From NCBI RefSeq assembly GCF_964204645.1, contig NC_134029.1, positions 5,217,001 through 5,281,000 on the forward strand: a DNA stretch of 64,000 nucleotides, given 5' to 3'. Each line of letters opens with the position of its first letter. The first letter of the stretch is position 1. This document shows positions 48,652-60,323 of this stretch, piece by piece. The translations under genes were made by a program, and so were the position numbers. A model generated the notes under the pieces. The model was not told the origin of the DNA and made no database searches. It saw nothing but the letters and a program-made list of their open reading frames with translations. This DNA is from Tubulanus polymorphus. Lineage: Eukaryota > Nemertea > Palaeonemertea > Tubulaniformes > Tubulanidae.

Positions 48652-51600
48652 ATGCTTACATTCCTTCTGATATCTGTTGCTGTGGTGCTTACTGGTGCTT
48701 CCGATGGCATAGACTTAACGGATTCTGACTTTGCAAGCAGGATTAAAGAATATGACTTGGCTCTGGTTGATTTTTTTGCTCCTTGGTAAGTGCGGCCAGT
48801 ATAATGCACGCTGTTAACATTGAATCCTTGTTTCAATTATATTGTTGAGGTTTTTGAGGTTTACGTATTCCAATTGCATCTGTATCTGTTGGAATATTAA
48901 ATGTGATATAAAATCATTTCTATGTTTAAATACGATTATCAATCCTTTTGACTTGTTTGAAGGTGCGGACAATGTAAGAGACTGGCTCCAGAATATGAAT
49001 CAGCTGCCATTACGATTCTTAAGAATGATCCTCCTATAAGATTATTCAAGGTTGGTCTCTTCATAAAGTTAATGGTCTAAACATTGAAGCGTGCACTAAT
49101 TTTGACTCCTTGAGTAATCTATTTCTAGGTTGACTGCACAGAAAGTGGCAAGGAAACTTGTTCAAAGTATGGCGTGTCTGGGTATCCTGATCTGCGAATA
49201 TTCGAATATGGCAAGCTGCGAATGAAATATGATGGCCCCCGAGACTCAAGTACGTATTCTGCAGGATACAAATGTCTTCTTTGTTAGTTGGCGATAAACT
49301 AATGATATACCCGATATATATTTTTTTTGTTTTTAGGCGGCATAGTAACTTATATGAAAAAGAAGGCTTCCCCTGTAAAACACTTAAAAGATCTAGACCA
49401 CGCTACTCTCGTCCTCAAAGCTGCTGAGAAACCGATGGTTATTGGTAAGACCAAGATTGTATCGATGACAAGTCAGAATCTGTCTAGAGCGTTTTGTCAT
49501 ACCGGTTAATATAGAGATATCACCCGGAAATCTGTCTACTTCAATCCTTTTTCATATTGTTAACAGGTTTCTTTGAAAAGGATGACGCCGACCTTCGGGA
49601 GAAGTTTCGCAAAGCAGTTAATGAATTTAATGGAATGTTCACATTCGCTTATTCAAGCAACAAAGATATCAACGCGGGACTCAAACATAATGAGTAAGTA
49701 GTTTTTTTGTGGGTATATGGGCACAGTTTCATGTTGCGTATATCTCAAAAACCTCTAGGGGATAAATGAGTGTCTGAATAACATCGACGATTGTCAAAGC
49801 GTATTCATTAGAACAAACTAGGTTTTAGTTTACTGGGATTAAAGGCTATTGTCGTTGAAACAAAATTTAACTATTTAGATTTTTGGTTAAGTGCGATGAG
49901 AGATGACGAAATGTTTCAATACACCGTCATCTCGGTTGTGTCTATCGCCGCTTTGTCGGTTAGCTGAAAGCATGGACGTATCTCTAACCGCGTGGTAAAT
50001 TTTCATATTCCGGTTCGGCTACGTTTAAAAACCAGTCTAAACAAGTGACTGATTTTCAGTAGACTACATTGCGCCCTAGACTCGTCTGTGCGGGCTTGTT
50101 AATCCCGTCTCTAGAAGACATTTACGACGTATATTGTGAATCATTTGATCAAATCCACGATGTGTTCGGGCGCCCACAGCATGGACACCACGAATGAATG
50201 TATTTGGTCCGAACAGGCGCGAGCCAAATTTTCGCACAGGTGAAATTATTTCGGCGCGTGTGAAGTGACTCACTTCGCTTTGTCACGGCAATTTGGGGGT
50301 GGTCTCGGGGGGCTGCCTTCCTAATGAGGTTGTCCTTTTCAACAAGTCAAAGATCGTTAAGACCTCCATATTTGACGGTCATCCTTTCGGAATTTTTCGA
50401 TGTTTTTCTTAGAAAGAGAAATCTAATAACGGGGATGGGAACCCAATAGTAGCATATGAAATGGCTGCTTTCATCTGAATGATGCCTTTTTGGGTCAGAT
50501 CGCAGCTAATGAATATACTTCAAAGCAGTCCTGTTAACATCAGCAATAAGTTGATTTTGTCAAAACTTCCTATGAAAGTAAAGTCATATCGTATCAATAC
50601 AAATGCCGTGAAAGGTAGTTGTGTAATCTATACATTACTGTTTTTTTTCTGTGTGATATTGTATCCCCCATGTATGCTTGTATATCGTCACAAAGTTACA
50701 ATAATGATTGTGATGGTTTTTTTTAGTGAAATAGTTTTATACCGCCCGAGATTCTGGAAGAATAAGTACGAAGATTCGGAAGTTGTCTACAAATCCGGAG
50801 ATATTTTGCAGTTTATAAAAAACAATATATTCGGTCTTTGTGGAATAAGGGATTATAATAATCAGAAATATTTCAAAACCCCGCTGGTCGTCGTTTACTA
50901 TGAGATCGATTTCAAACGAAATCCCAAAGGATCAAAGCATTGTAGAGACAGGTACCTCGAAATTCGAAATCTGTTGATATGAGAAATTCTAATGATATCA
51001 ATTCAATACAAACTGAATGATCATAAATTACCGATTTTCATCATTTAGAATTTGGATTTGTTGCTAAAAGTTATAAGTTACATGGACGTAAATCAACAGA
51101 TCAGCTTAATACACATGATATACATTGTTTTTGTTCGTTTACAAAATAGCGTGCTAAAATTGGCGAAAAAGTTCATAGGGAAGAATGTGAATTTTGCCGT
51201 CTCAAAACGTGGCGAATATTCGAGGATGTTGGATGATTATGGCTTAGTCGGATCAAGTGTAAACGCCATCGCAACGAATAATGACGGTCAAAATTTCGTG
51301 ATGGCTGAAGAATTTGAGTTCGTCTAATTTTTCAAATCTTTATGACCTTGACCGATATATGCCACTCGATTTTTGTCGATTTTCTCTAGAAAAGAGCTAA
51401 ACGTGCAACGTAATTTACTTTTATCCAGTGAGGAAACCTTGGAGAGATTTGTGCAGAATTTTCTGGACGGCAATCTGGAGCCTTACATGAAGTCCGACCC
51501 GGTACCAGAACACAACGATGGTCCAGTAAAGGTAAAATGACATTCGAAATATGAATATTTTACTTTATTCAGCATATGTGGCACTTACATTAGAACGTAT

Positions 51601-52477
51601 TTCAATTCATGTTTGATATTAATTCAAACTGCGTACTTAGGTTTTATATGATAATCTTTTCTAGGAAGTGGTTGCTATAACTTTCAATAAAATAGTCAAC
51701 GACCCAACTAAAGATGTGCTCATAGAATTTTACGCTCCTTGGTGCGGACACTGTAAACGTCTAGAACCTAAATATAACGAACTAGGCGAAACCGTGAGTT
51801 GAAACCATAAATAAACTTCGTATGTAGTTTTCACATATTATTTATGTGAAAAATGCGTGAAATTACGTTTAAACGTATTATTCAGTTAAAGGATGAGAAG
51901 AGCATAGTGATCGCAAGATTTGATGCAACAACCAATGACGTACCACTGCCATACCATGTCCACCAGTATGTAGAAATTTTATCGTTCATATTTCCAGGCA
52001 TCTGCTAAAATATACTGGCTATATGATGGCAGTGTTAAAAAACAGACATAACTTATTTTCAATTACTGTGACTGTCCATTATTGTGACAACAGCTTACCG
52101 TTAATTATCACAGTTATTCTCCGAATTACCCGAATAACATACAGGTACCGGTACCGGTATGGCTGTTTCGAAAACAACGACTGATCGAAATCTCTCCGAA
52201 CTTTTTGTATAATAGGTTTCCAACTATCTATTTCGTACCAGTTGGATCTAAATCGCACCCGCAAGTCTATAACGTGAGTATTACTCTTAATATTGTAAAC
52301 ACCAGTTCAAAAAGGGATAACCATTGCAATATCTGTTTTTTCACGACTTAAGATTTGATCACCGCTAAACGGCTGTATATCTTTATGGTCTTTTTCTATT
52401 AAATGTTTTTTCAGGGAGGTCGTGAACTTGAAGATTTCCTCGCATTTTTAAGGAAGATGAATTCTTTGGGTAATTAA
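48652..52477 (+). CDS. protein disulfide-isomerase A3-like, copy 1 (CGQC variant)
   Basis: Twelve exons: 48652-48785, 48963-49050, 49129-49249, 49337-49444, 49567-49693, 50727-50951, 51150-51317, 51429-51531, 51665-51793, 51886-51965, 52216-52273 and 52415-52477, giving 467 residues. ERp57-type proteins are ER thiol oxidoreductases with a-b-b'-a' thioredoxin folds. A signal peptide ([17 protein letters not shown]) is followed by the first active site [14 protein letters not shown], where the usual His is Gln (CAA). The second site is normal, [28 protein letters not shown] and [10 protein letters not shown] carry the cis-proline loops. One extra base in the last exon gives the end NSLGN and removes the Lys-rich tail of copy 2. 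No KDEL- or QEDL-like signal is present. All splice borders are intact, so it may be a functional, divergent paralogue. Confidence 0.88.
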
Positions 52478-52514
52478 AACCAAAAAAGGAAGCGCCGCTA
52501 TAGCGATAAAGATA

Positions 52515-53230
52515 ATAATGTTTTATTTAAGAATTAAATAACACTATAAAGTAGTAGCAATTAGTACAAAATATTGTAAAATAGGACGTTGGACGACAAG
52601 TGAAGTTACAATAAACTTATCAGTCGCCCACACACTCACATTCACGCCCCATTCATACATACAACTTACATGACAAAAACATTCAACATAGAAAATATGA
52701 TAATTCCAGGATATTCAGTATATTAGATTGATCAATTAGAAGTACATAATTTCATCTAAACAAATTGGGAAATGAGATGATTTTTTACAGTATTTCCAAA
52801 CGACGAGATAGAATGACATAATTTCAGATTTTTCTGCACAGAGTTCCAGAGTTTTGGGCCATTGTGGATTATTGTAAATTGCCTATAATTATGCTTTGTG
52901 AAAGTTACATCTAATTCCTTACATCGACGTGTATTGTGGTTGTGTTTAACTTTGTAAATAAATTATTTTATCGCTTGGGAAGTAGGTCATTTATAGATTT
53001 AAACATGAAGTGTAGAACTTGTTGATTATTGATATCGAATATTGTGAGTTGTTTCGTAGATTTGAATAATGGTCCTGAATGTTCTAGGTAATGTTTCTTA
53101 TTTATTATGCGCGTAGCTTTTTCTGTAGGGTATAGAGATTATTTAGTCTAGAGGGGTAGTTGTTAGCCCCGACGATATTACAGTATTGTATGTGAGGTAA
53201 TGCTAATGATTGATATATTGATATATATTG
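52515..53230 (-). mobile_element. LINE (non-LTR retrotransposon) 3' remnant
   Basis: On the minus strand, around 53140-52990, a frame reads KATRIINKKHYLEHSGPLF and then INKFYTSCLNL, which resembles the region after reverse transcriptase in Jockey/CR1-like LINEs. A shifted frame continues FMFKSINDLLPKR, so the element is frameshifted. Copy 2 of the unit passes directly from AAAGATA to CATTGAG and lacks this segment. A four-base GATA match at both edges fits deletion in unit 2 as well as insertion in unit 1. Confidence 0.6.
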
Positions 53231-53688
53231 ATACATTGAGTTATTTTTGATAGAATCAAAACTATTTGATTCGGATTGGTTTTGTGTCTATGAATTTTGA
53301 TTTATTTTGGTTAGATGATACGCCGTTAGTCTGGATTCGACATCGATTATCAGTTAATTTACCATGATGGTTGTCACGTTTGAAAGTAGAATATATACAG
53401 TATAGAATTTTCCTTTTGTTCCTTTTTGTTCTAATGGATATCTTAGTTGCAAAACATATCGGATTTTGTTGATAAACTCAGGTCATTAATTCATACTCGG
53501 TCGTTGAGAACAAAGCAAGTTTACAGTTATCGCTAATGATGGTGGTATGATGACGGCACAGTGGCTATTATTATTCTTCCCATTCTGCTGTGGAATGGTA
53601 GGTTCTGGTGAGAAAGACGGAGGTCGTATTGAGAACGGATTGTTGGGTGTTATTTACATACCAAAGGAAAATTGACAATTGAAAATTG

Positions 53689-53865
53689 CGTAATCACCGA
53701 TAATCTAGTATCAGTTCGTGCTCCATAACCCCAGCTATCAGGTTCATTTGGTAATACATCAGTTATTGTCAAGACGAAGCATATCAACCACATTATAAAG
53801 ATCGACAATATCAACTGAAATGGGAATATCAGTAGCTTTTTTTACAGTAACTCGGATGCATTTCG
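53689..53865 (-). pseudogene. inverted fragment of SLC23 exon G
   Basis: On the minus strand 53814-53689 matches SLC23 exon G ([20 protein letters not shown]), followed upstream by its acceptor and about 50 bp of intron (53815-53865). The last 30 bases or so of the exon are missing. It is wedged between the two TMEM26/PDIA3 units and has the same orientation as the inverted SLC23 at 62191-63985. Confidence 0.88.
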
Positions 53866-54410
53866 AGATATTGGCGATAGCTACTACGGTGTTAAAGCAA
53901 GGGCTGCCATTTCTCGTCTTGAGACTTTTGCTTATCGTTAAGTTTAAAGTGTTGAGTTATATGAATATATTTTTCACGTGTAAGAACACGTTGGTCGTAT
54001 TGCTGCAGGTGTACCGAGGCTTTACCCTGTGTTACGAGCGCGAACGAGTCCTCAAAAAGAACGGCGAAATCACGCTCGTACGTCACGTGAGCACGACGGC
54101 GAATTTGTGCGAGCATTCGCGAGACTATTCCTGGAAAAGTCTCAGCATGACGACCGACCTCTCAGCGGAAAGTGATATTACTGACGTCCGACCGATAATA
54201 AAGCGAAGAACGGATTTGATGCTTCCGAGTCCAGAATCGTGGCACGAAGATGCCGACGCAAAAAGCCAAGCCGTGACGCCGCAGAACTGTAACTATCTAC
54301 CACAGACTCGTATACCACACATTATTTCATTCGAGTTAGAACGAGCGAACTCTATCCAACGAAACATTAGGAACACTCCAGCGTATATCGCTGACACGGA
54401 AGATTTGTGA
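53866..54410 (+). pseudogene. TMEM26 exon 3 fragment (truncated duplicate)
   Basis: Matches TMEM26 from ...AIATTVLxQxLPFLVLRLLL to the stop with few changes (for example M to K, D to G, P to A). Everything upstream is missing: the left border joins antisense SLC23 sequence at GAGATAT. A chance ATG at 53820 in the SLC23 scrap is in frame and opens a chimeric 196-codon frame. No promoter is evident. Confidence 0.88.
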
Positions 54411-55137
54411 CGAAGCTAACTATCATTGATAAAACATGAAATAGTCGTTGTTGTCGAACAAACAAAAAATATCATTAAACAAACGATTACGATTTAACTG
54501 TTTTAATCGAGTTACAATAATATGTGTATCTAAATTTGCCAAAAATACTCCGAATGATTCCTCTTTTCTTGGAGCTAAATATCATCCTAGCGAACAAAAA
54601 CCCGAAGCCCGATCTTATGAGCACCGTAGGTTCGTAGGTTCGAATCCCGATGGGGGCCTTCCCCCAGAAAATTTTGAAATACAGGATGCCGTATATGCGA
54701 TTTCCAGGCATCTGAAGACAAAATCCACACTGTTGTCTTTTTTTAAACCTATCTCAGCAAAAATAATAATGGGCGTAGGCCGCTTCCACCCCCCCCCCTC
54801 CTAAATCGTCCGGTTATCGCTGCAGAAGGTCTTTACTCCCTGATCCTTTCGAGATTTTTGAACGTGGATCAACCTTTCTACAGGATACATTTGAACTAGC
54901 GCGTTTACAATATCATATACACACGTCGGTTTTATTGTTCCTTTGTCCATTAGAGGCCTTCCCATAACATGTTGTAGATCGAATTTAAGCGAACAACAAC
55001 GTCGAACTATTGAACTTGTTCTTGTCTGGACGAAATAAATGCTCACATTTCTTCTGATTTTACATTCCTTTTCCTGACTAAGTCGAAAGTGCAAAAACGA
55101 AGTAATAGACGATCTTCGAAGTTTTGCCTACGTCCAG

Positions 55138-55449
55138 TGTTACGGATGAAACTCCAGGGCCGAAATACCCAATTCTTTTTCGGATCCAAGCTCCAGGGTC
55201 GAACTAAAACCCATAAAACTAACGACGACACCAGACGTATAATATTACAAAGCACGTACATTTATTAAAGTACTGTGGCTGGGACTCACTGTGGTCAGTA
55301 AACAGATATTTATATAGGTACAGTTTATAGGGGTAAGTCAAGTATAAACACTGAATGATTCACACTTATAACAGACTGAAGTCAGTATACCGTATAAACA
55401 CTATACATACCATAACTATTCAATAACTGGGTAACACAACTGGGTAACA
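55138..55449. mobile_element. solo LTR
   Basis: A 312-bp insertion present only in unit 2. It starts TGTTAC, ends GTAACA (TG...CA with short inverted ends) and is flanked by a direct repeat CCAG (55134-55137 and 55450-55453). Unit 1 has the empty site near 48045 with one copy of CCAG. A 4-bp duplication is typical of some Ty3/Gypsy-type elements. No internal retrotransposon sequence remains. Confidence 0.75.
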
Positions 55450-55614
55450 CCAGTTTTATGATATATGTCAAATGTTATTTCAAACTAGTGTTACAAAGTT
55501 GCAGAGGATAACGAAGACAATTTGGAACTAAAGACGACCACATTACTATTTTAAAATTTTTCTTTACCAAACCTGAGACGATCAGAAAGAAAATGCGGCT
55601 GACTTTGATCAATT

Positions 55615-55740
55615 TGATTTTTGCATTGGTGACGCCTGCCAGGCCAAAAAGAATTATATTTTGTAAAATTAACTAACGTCCAAGTGCGAGGTCTAAAAAC
55701 ATCAATAAGGCACGATTGTTGGGTTTCATAAGTGCTACCG
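55615..55740 (+). repeat. dispersed repeat family, copy D
   Basis: Duplicate of copy C, carrying GCATTGGTGACGCCTGCCAG and GTCCAAGTGCGAGG. Confidence 0.5.
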
Positions 55741-56048
55741 GCTACCGGGAAAATCACTCTATTTCCAATGAGAACATATCTATGGACTCTACGATAATCA
55801 TGAAAGAAGCGCTCAGTTTCTACAAAGAAAACCTCCTATTGTGACTTAGAGTCAATTTGCCAGTACTGGTCGTTATTAATAGCACTTTTGAACAGGAACG
55901 TTTACGATTCCACGTAATGCGTTTTATTTTCCCTTTGGCCAATAGGGGCCTTGCCTCGTTTGTTGTAGATCGTATTTATGCGAACAATTGCGTTGAACTT
56001 ATTGAATCTCAGCTTGTTCTCTCGCCTGTGCTTATCTCGACGGTCAAA

Positions 56049-59000
56049 ATGCTTACATTCCTTCTGATATCTGTTGCTGTGGTGCTTACTGGTGCTTCCG
56101 ATGTCATAGACTTAACGGATTCTGACTTTGCAAGCAGGATTAAAGAATATGACTTGGCTCTGGTTGATTTTTTTGCTCCTTGGTAAGTGCGGCCAGTATA
56201 ATGCACGCTGTTAACATAGAATCCTTGTTTCAATTATGTTGTTGAGGTTTTTGAGGTTTACGTATTCCAATTGCATCCATATATGTTGGAATATAAAAAT
56301 GTGATATAAAATCATTTCTATGTTTAAATACGATTATTAATCCTTTTGACTTGTTTGAAGGTGCGGACACTGTAAGAGACTGGCCCCAGAATATGAAACA
56401 GCTGCCACTAAGCTTCGTACGAATGATCCTCCTATAAGATTATTCAAGGTTGGTCTCTTCATAAAGTTAATGGTCTAAACATTGAAGCGTGCACTAATTT
56501 TGACTCCTTGAGTAATCTATTTCTAGGTTGACTGCACAGAAAGTGGCAAGGAAACTTGTTCAAAGTATGGGGTGCCTGGGTATCCTGATCTGCGAATATT
56601 CGAATCTGGCAAGCTGGCAATAAAATATGATGGCCCCCGAGACTCAGGTACGTATTCTGCAGGATACAAATGTCTTCTTTGTTAGTTGGCGATAAACTAA
56701 TGACATACCCGATATATATTTTTTCGTTTTTAGATGGCATAGTAGGTTATATGAAAAAGAAGGCTTCCCCTGTAAAACACTTAAAAGATATAACCCACGC
56801 TACTCGCGTCCTCGAAGAAGCTGAGAAACCGATGGTTATTGGTAAGACCAAGATTGTATCGATGACAAGTCAAAATCTGTGTAGAGCGTTCTGTCACACC
56901 GGTTAATATAGAGATATCACCCGGAAATCTGTCTACTTCAATCCTTTTTCATATTGTTAACAGGTTTCTTTGAAAATGATGACGCCGACCTTCGGGAGAA
57001 GTTTCGCAAAGCAGTTAATGAATTTAATGGAGTGTTCACATTCGCTTATTCAAGCAACAAAGATATCAACGCGGGACTCAAACATAATGAGTAAGTTTTT
57101 TTGTGGATAATGGGCACAGTTCCATGTTGCGTATATCTCAAAAACCTTTAGGTGATAAATGAGTGTCTGAATAACATCGACGAATGTCAAAGAGTATTCA
57201 TTAGAACAAAGAGCAAATCCACGATGTGTTCGGGCGCCTACAGCATGGACACCACGAATGAATGTATTTGGTCCAAACAGGCCCGAGCCAAATTTTCGCA
57301 CAGGTGAAATTATTTCGGCGCGTGTGAAGTGACTCACTTCGCTTTGTCACGGCAATTTGGGGGTGGTCTCGGGGGGCTGCCTTCCTAATGAGGTTGCCCT
57401 TTTAAACAAGTCAAAGATCGTTAAGACCTCCATATTTGACGGTCATCCTTTCGGAATTTTTCGATGTTTTTCTTAGAAAAAGAAATCTAATAACGGGGAT
57501 GGGAACCCAATAGTAGCATATGAAATGGCTGCTTTCATCTGAATGATGCCTTTTTGGGTCAGATCGCAGCTAATGAATATACTTCAAAGCAGTCCTGTTA
57601 ACATCAGCTTCCTATGAAAATAAAGCCACATCATATTAATACAAATGTGATATTGTATCTCCCCATATATGCTTGTAAATCGTCACACAGTTACAATAAT
57701 GATTGTGATGGTTTTTTTTTAGTGAAATAGTCTTATACCGCCCGGAGTTCTGGAGGAGTAAGTCCGAAGATTCGGAAGTCGTCTACAAATCCGGAGATAT
57801 TTTGCAGTTTATAAAAAACAATATATTCGGTCTTTGTGGAATAAGGGATTATAATAATCAGAAATATTTCAAAACCCCGCTGGTCGTCGTTTACTATGAG
57901 ATCGATTACAAACGAAATCCCAAAGGTTCAAGGTATTGGAGAAACAGGTACCTCGAAATTCGAAATCTGTTATCTGCACATTGATATGAGCAATTCTAAT
58001 AATATCAATTCAATCCAAACTGAATGATCATAAATTACCGATTTTCATGATTTAGAATTTGGATTGATGCTAAAAGTTATATGGACGTAAATCAACAGAT
58101 CATCTGAATACACATGATATACATTGTTTTTGTTCGTTTACAAAATAGGGTGCTAAGAGTGGCGAAAAAGTTCATAGGGAAGAATGTGAATTTTGCCGTC
58201 TCAAGAAGTGGCGAATATTCGAAGATGTTGGATGATTATGGCTTAGTCGAATCAAGTGTAAACGCCATCGCAACGAATAATGACGGTCAAAATTTCGTGA
58301 TGGCTGAAGAATTTGAGTTCGTCTAATTTTTCAAATCTTTATGACCTTGACCGATATATGCCACTCGATTTTTGTCGATTTTCTCTAGAAAAGAGCTAAA
58401 CGTGCAACGTAATTTACTTTTATCCAGTGTGGAAACCTTGGAGAGATTTGTGCAGAATTTTCTGGACGGCAATCTGGAGCCTTACATTAAGTCAGAATCG
58501 GTACCAAAACACAACGATGGTCCAGTAAAGGTAAAATGATATTAGAAATATGAAGATTTTACTTTATTCAGCATATTGGCACTTACATTAGAATGTATTT
58601 CAATTCATGTTTGAAATTAATTCAAACTGCGTACTTAGGTTTTGAGATGATAATCTTTTCTAGAAAGTGGTTGCGATAACTTTCAATGAAATAGTCAACG
58701 ACCCAACTAAAGATGTGCTCATAGAATTTTACGCTCCTTGGTGCGGACACTGTAAAAGTCTGGAACCTAAATTTAACGAACTAGGCGAAACCGTGAGTTG
58801 AAACCATAAATAAACTTCGTATGTAGTTTTCGCATATCATTGATGTGAATAATGCGTAAATTTACGTTTAAACGTATTATTCAGTTCAAGGATGAGAAGA
58901 GCATAGTGATCGCAAAATTTGATGCAACAGCCAATGACGTACCACTGCCATACCATGTCCACCAGTATGTAGAAATTTTATCGTTCATATTTCGATTCCA

Positions 59001-59529
59001 GGCATCTGCCAAAATATACTGGCTATATGATGGCAATGCTATAACAGACATAACTTATTTTCAATTACTGTGACTGTCCATTATTGTGACAACAGCTTAC
59101 CGTTAATTACCACAGTTATTCTACGAATTACCCGAATAACATACAGGTACCGGTACCGGTATGGTTGTTTCGAAAACAACGACTGATCGAAATCTCTCCG
59201 AACTTTTTGTATAATAGGTTTCCAACTATCTATTTCGTACCAGTTGGATCTAAATCGCACCCGCAAGTCTATAACGTAAGTATTACTCTTAATATTGTAA
59301 ACACCAGTTCAAAAAGGGATAACCATTGAAATAGCACATCTGTTTTTTTCACGACTTAAGATTTGATCACCGCTAAACGGCTGTATATCTTTATGGTCTT
59401 TTTCTATTAAATCATATTTTTCAGGGAGGTCGAGAACTTGAAGATTTCCTCGCATTTTTACCGAAGGTGAATTCTTCGGTAATTAAAACCAAAAAAGGAA
59501 GAGCAGCTAAAGCGATAAAGATACATTGA
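56049..59529 (+). CDS. protein disulfide-isomerase A3-like, copy 2
   Basis: Twelve exons: 56049-56182, 56361-56448, 56527-56647, 56734-56841, 56964-57090, 57723-57947, 58149-58316, 58428-58530, 58664-58792, 58885-58964, 59218-59275 and 59425-59529, with phases agreeing, 481 residues. Both thioredoxin sites are the standard APWCGHCK. The b and b' domains follow the ERp57 pattern ([41 protein letters not shown]). The C-terminus is Lys/Ala-rich ([15 protein letters not shown]), like the basic tail of ERp57, but has no KDEL/QEDL-type ER retrieval signal. The stop lies at the junction where sequence present in unit 1 is missing, so the tail may be secondarily altered. ERp57 works with calnexin/calreticulin on glycoproteins. 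Confidence 0.92.
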
Positions 59530-59980
59530 GTTATTTTTGATAGAATCAAAACTATTTGATTCGGATTGGTTTTGTGTCTATGAATTTTGATTTATTTTGG
59601 TTAGATGATACGCCGTTAGTCTGGATTCGACATCGATTATCAGTTTATTTACCATGATGGTTGTCACGTTTGAAAGTAGAATATATACAGTATAAAATTT
59701 TCCTTTTGTTCCTTTTTGTTCGAATGGATATCTTAGTTGCAAAACATATCGGATTTTGTTGATAAACTCAGGTCATTAATTCATACTCGGTCGTTGAGAA
59801 CAAAGCAAGTTTACTGTTATCGCTAATGATGGTGGTATGATGACGGCACAGTGGCTATTATTATTCTGCCCATTCTGCTGTGGAATGGTAGGTGCTGGTG
59901 AGAAAGACGGGGGTCGTATTGAGAACGGATTATTGGGTGTTATTTACATACCAAGGGAAAATTGACAACGCTGCCTCGCG

Positions 59981-60310
59981 TTGGATGCATATATATTCAT
60001 CGTCATTGCTAGTGTATCCGTCAACAACTTTCGGCCGCCAGGTTGCCCGTCGAACCCCGATCAGGCGTGCCAGCACCTGCTTGATGCAGCAGTCACCTTG
60101 CTTAAACAGGTTAATGCAACAGCAGTCTCTTTCCAATCCGCCATTAAGGAGATAAAGTCCTTGATGCCGGTAAAATTACTGGCCGTAAGATCGAGATCGA
60201 AACGGAGACTATTTAATTTTGTGGGTAGTATCTAGTAGCTTGTTCGGCACAGCCACCGGAGACGAAGTGAATGAACTTCGGGGACAATGTCCAACAGGTA
60301 GTAGGGCTGA
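59981..60310 (+). pseudogene. env-like fusion glycoprotein remnant, N-terminal part
   Basis: An 84-codon frame ends at a stop at 60233-60235. Just before it lies a basic, furin-like site followed by a hydrophobic segment (RSKRRLFNFVGS), as in baculovirus F-type envelope proteins carried by some Ty3/Gypsy elements. Similarity continues after the stop for about 25 codons (LFGTATGDEVNELRG). It is broken and lacks a start with a signal peptide. The assignment rests on motif resemblance only. Confidence 0.45.
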
Positions 60311-60323
60311 CTTAAAGGGCGTC

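Larger units (their letters stand above)
46795..53682. repeat. tandem segmental duplication, TMEM26-end/PDIA3 unit 1
   Basis: Homologous to 53866-59968. The left edge falls inside TMEM26 exon 3 at ATATGGGCGATAGCTACTAC. The right edge falls at ACATACCAAAGGAAAATTGACAA. Unit 1 carries an extra LINE remnant after PDIA3 and about 330 bp more in PDIA3 intron 5. Unit 2 carries an extra solo LTR. Confidence 0.92.
53866..59968. repeat. tandem segmental duplication, TMEM26-end/PDIA3 unit 2
   Basis: Second copy of 46795-53682. The right edge is at CATACCAAGGGAAAATTGACAA, after which the sequence changes to the env-like remnant. The two units are separated by the 177-bp inverted SLC23 fragment. Confidence 0.92.

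Noticed and set aside
50479-50726. 167-codon frame starting upstream of PDIA3 exon 6
   Set aside because: The upstream part is intron; a polypyrimidine acceptor at 50726 and the homologous exon in copy 2 define the true exon start.
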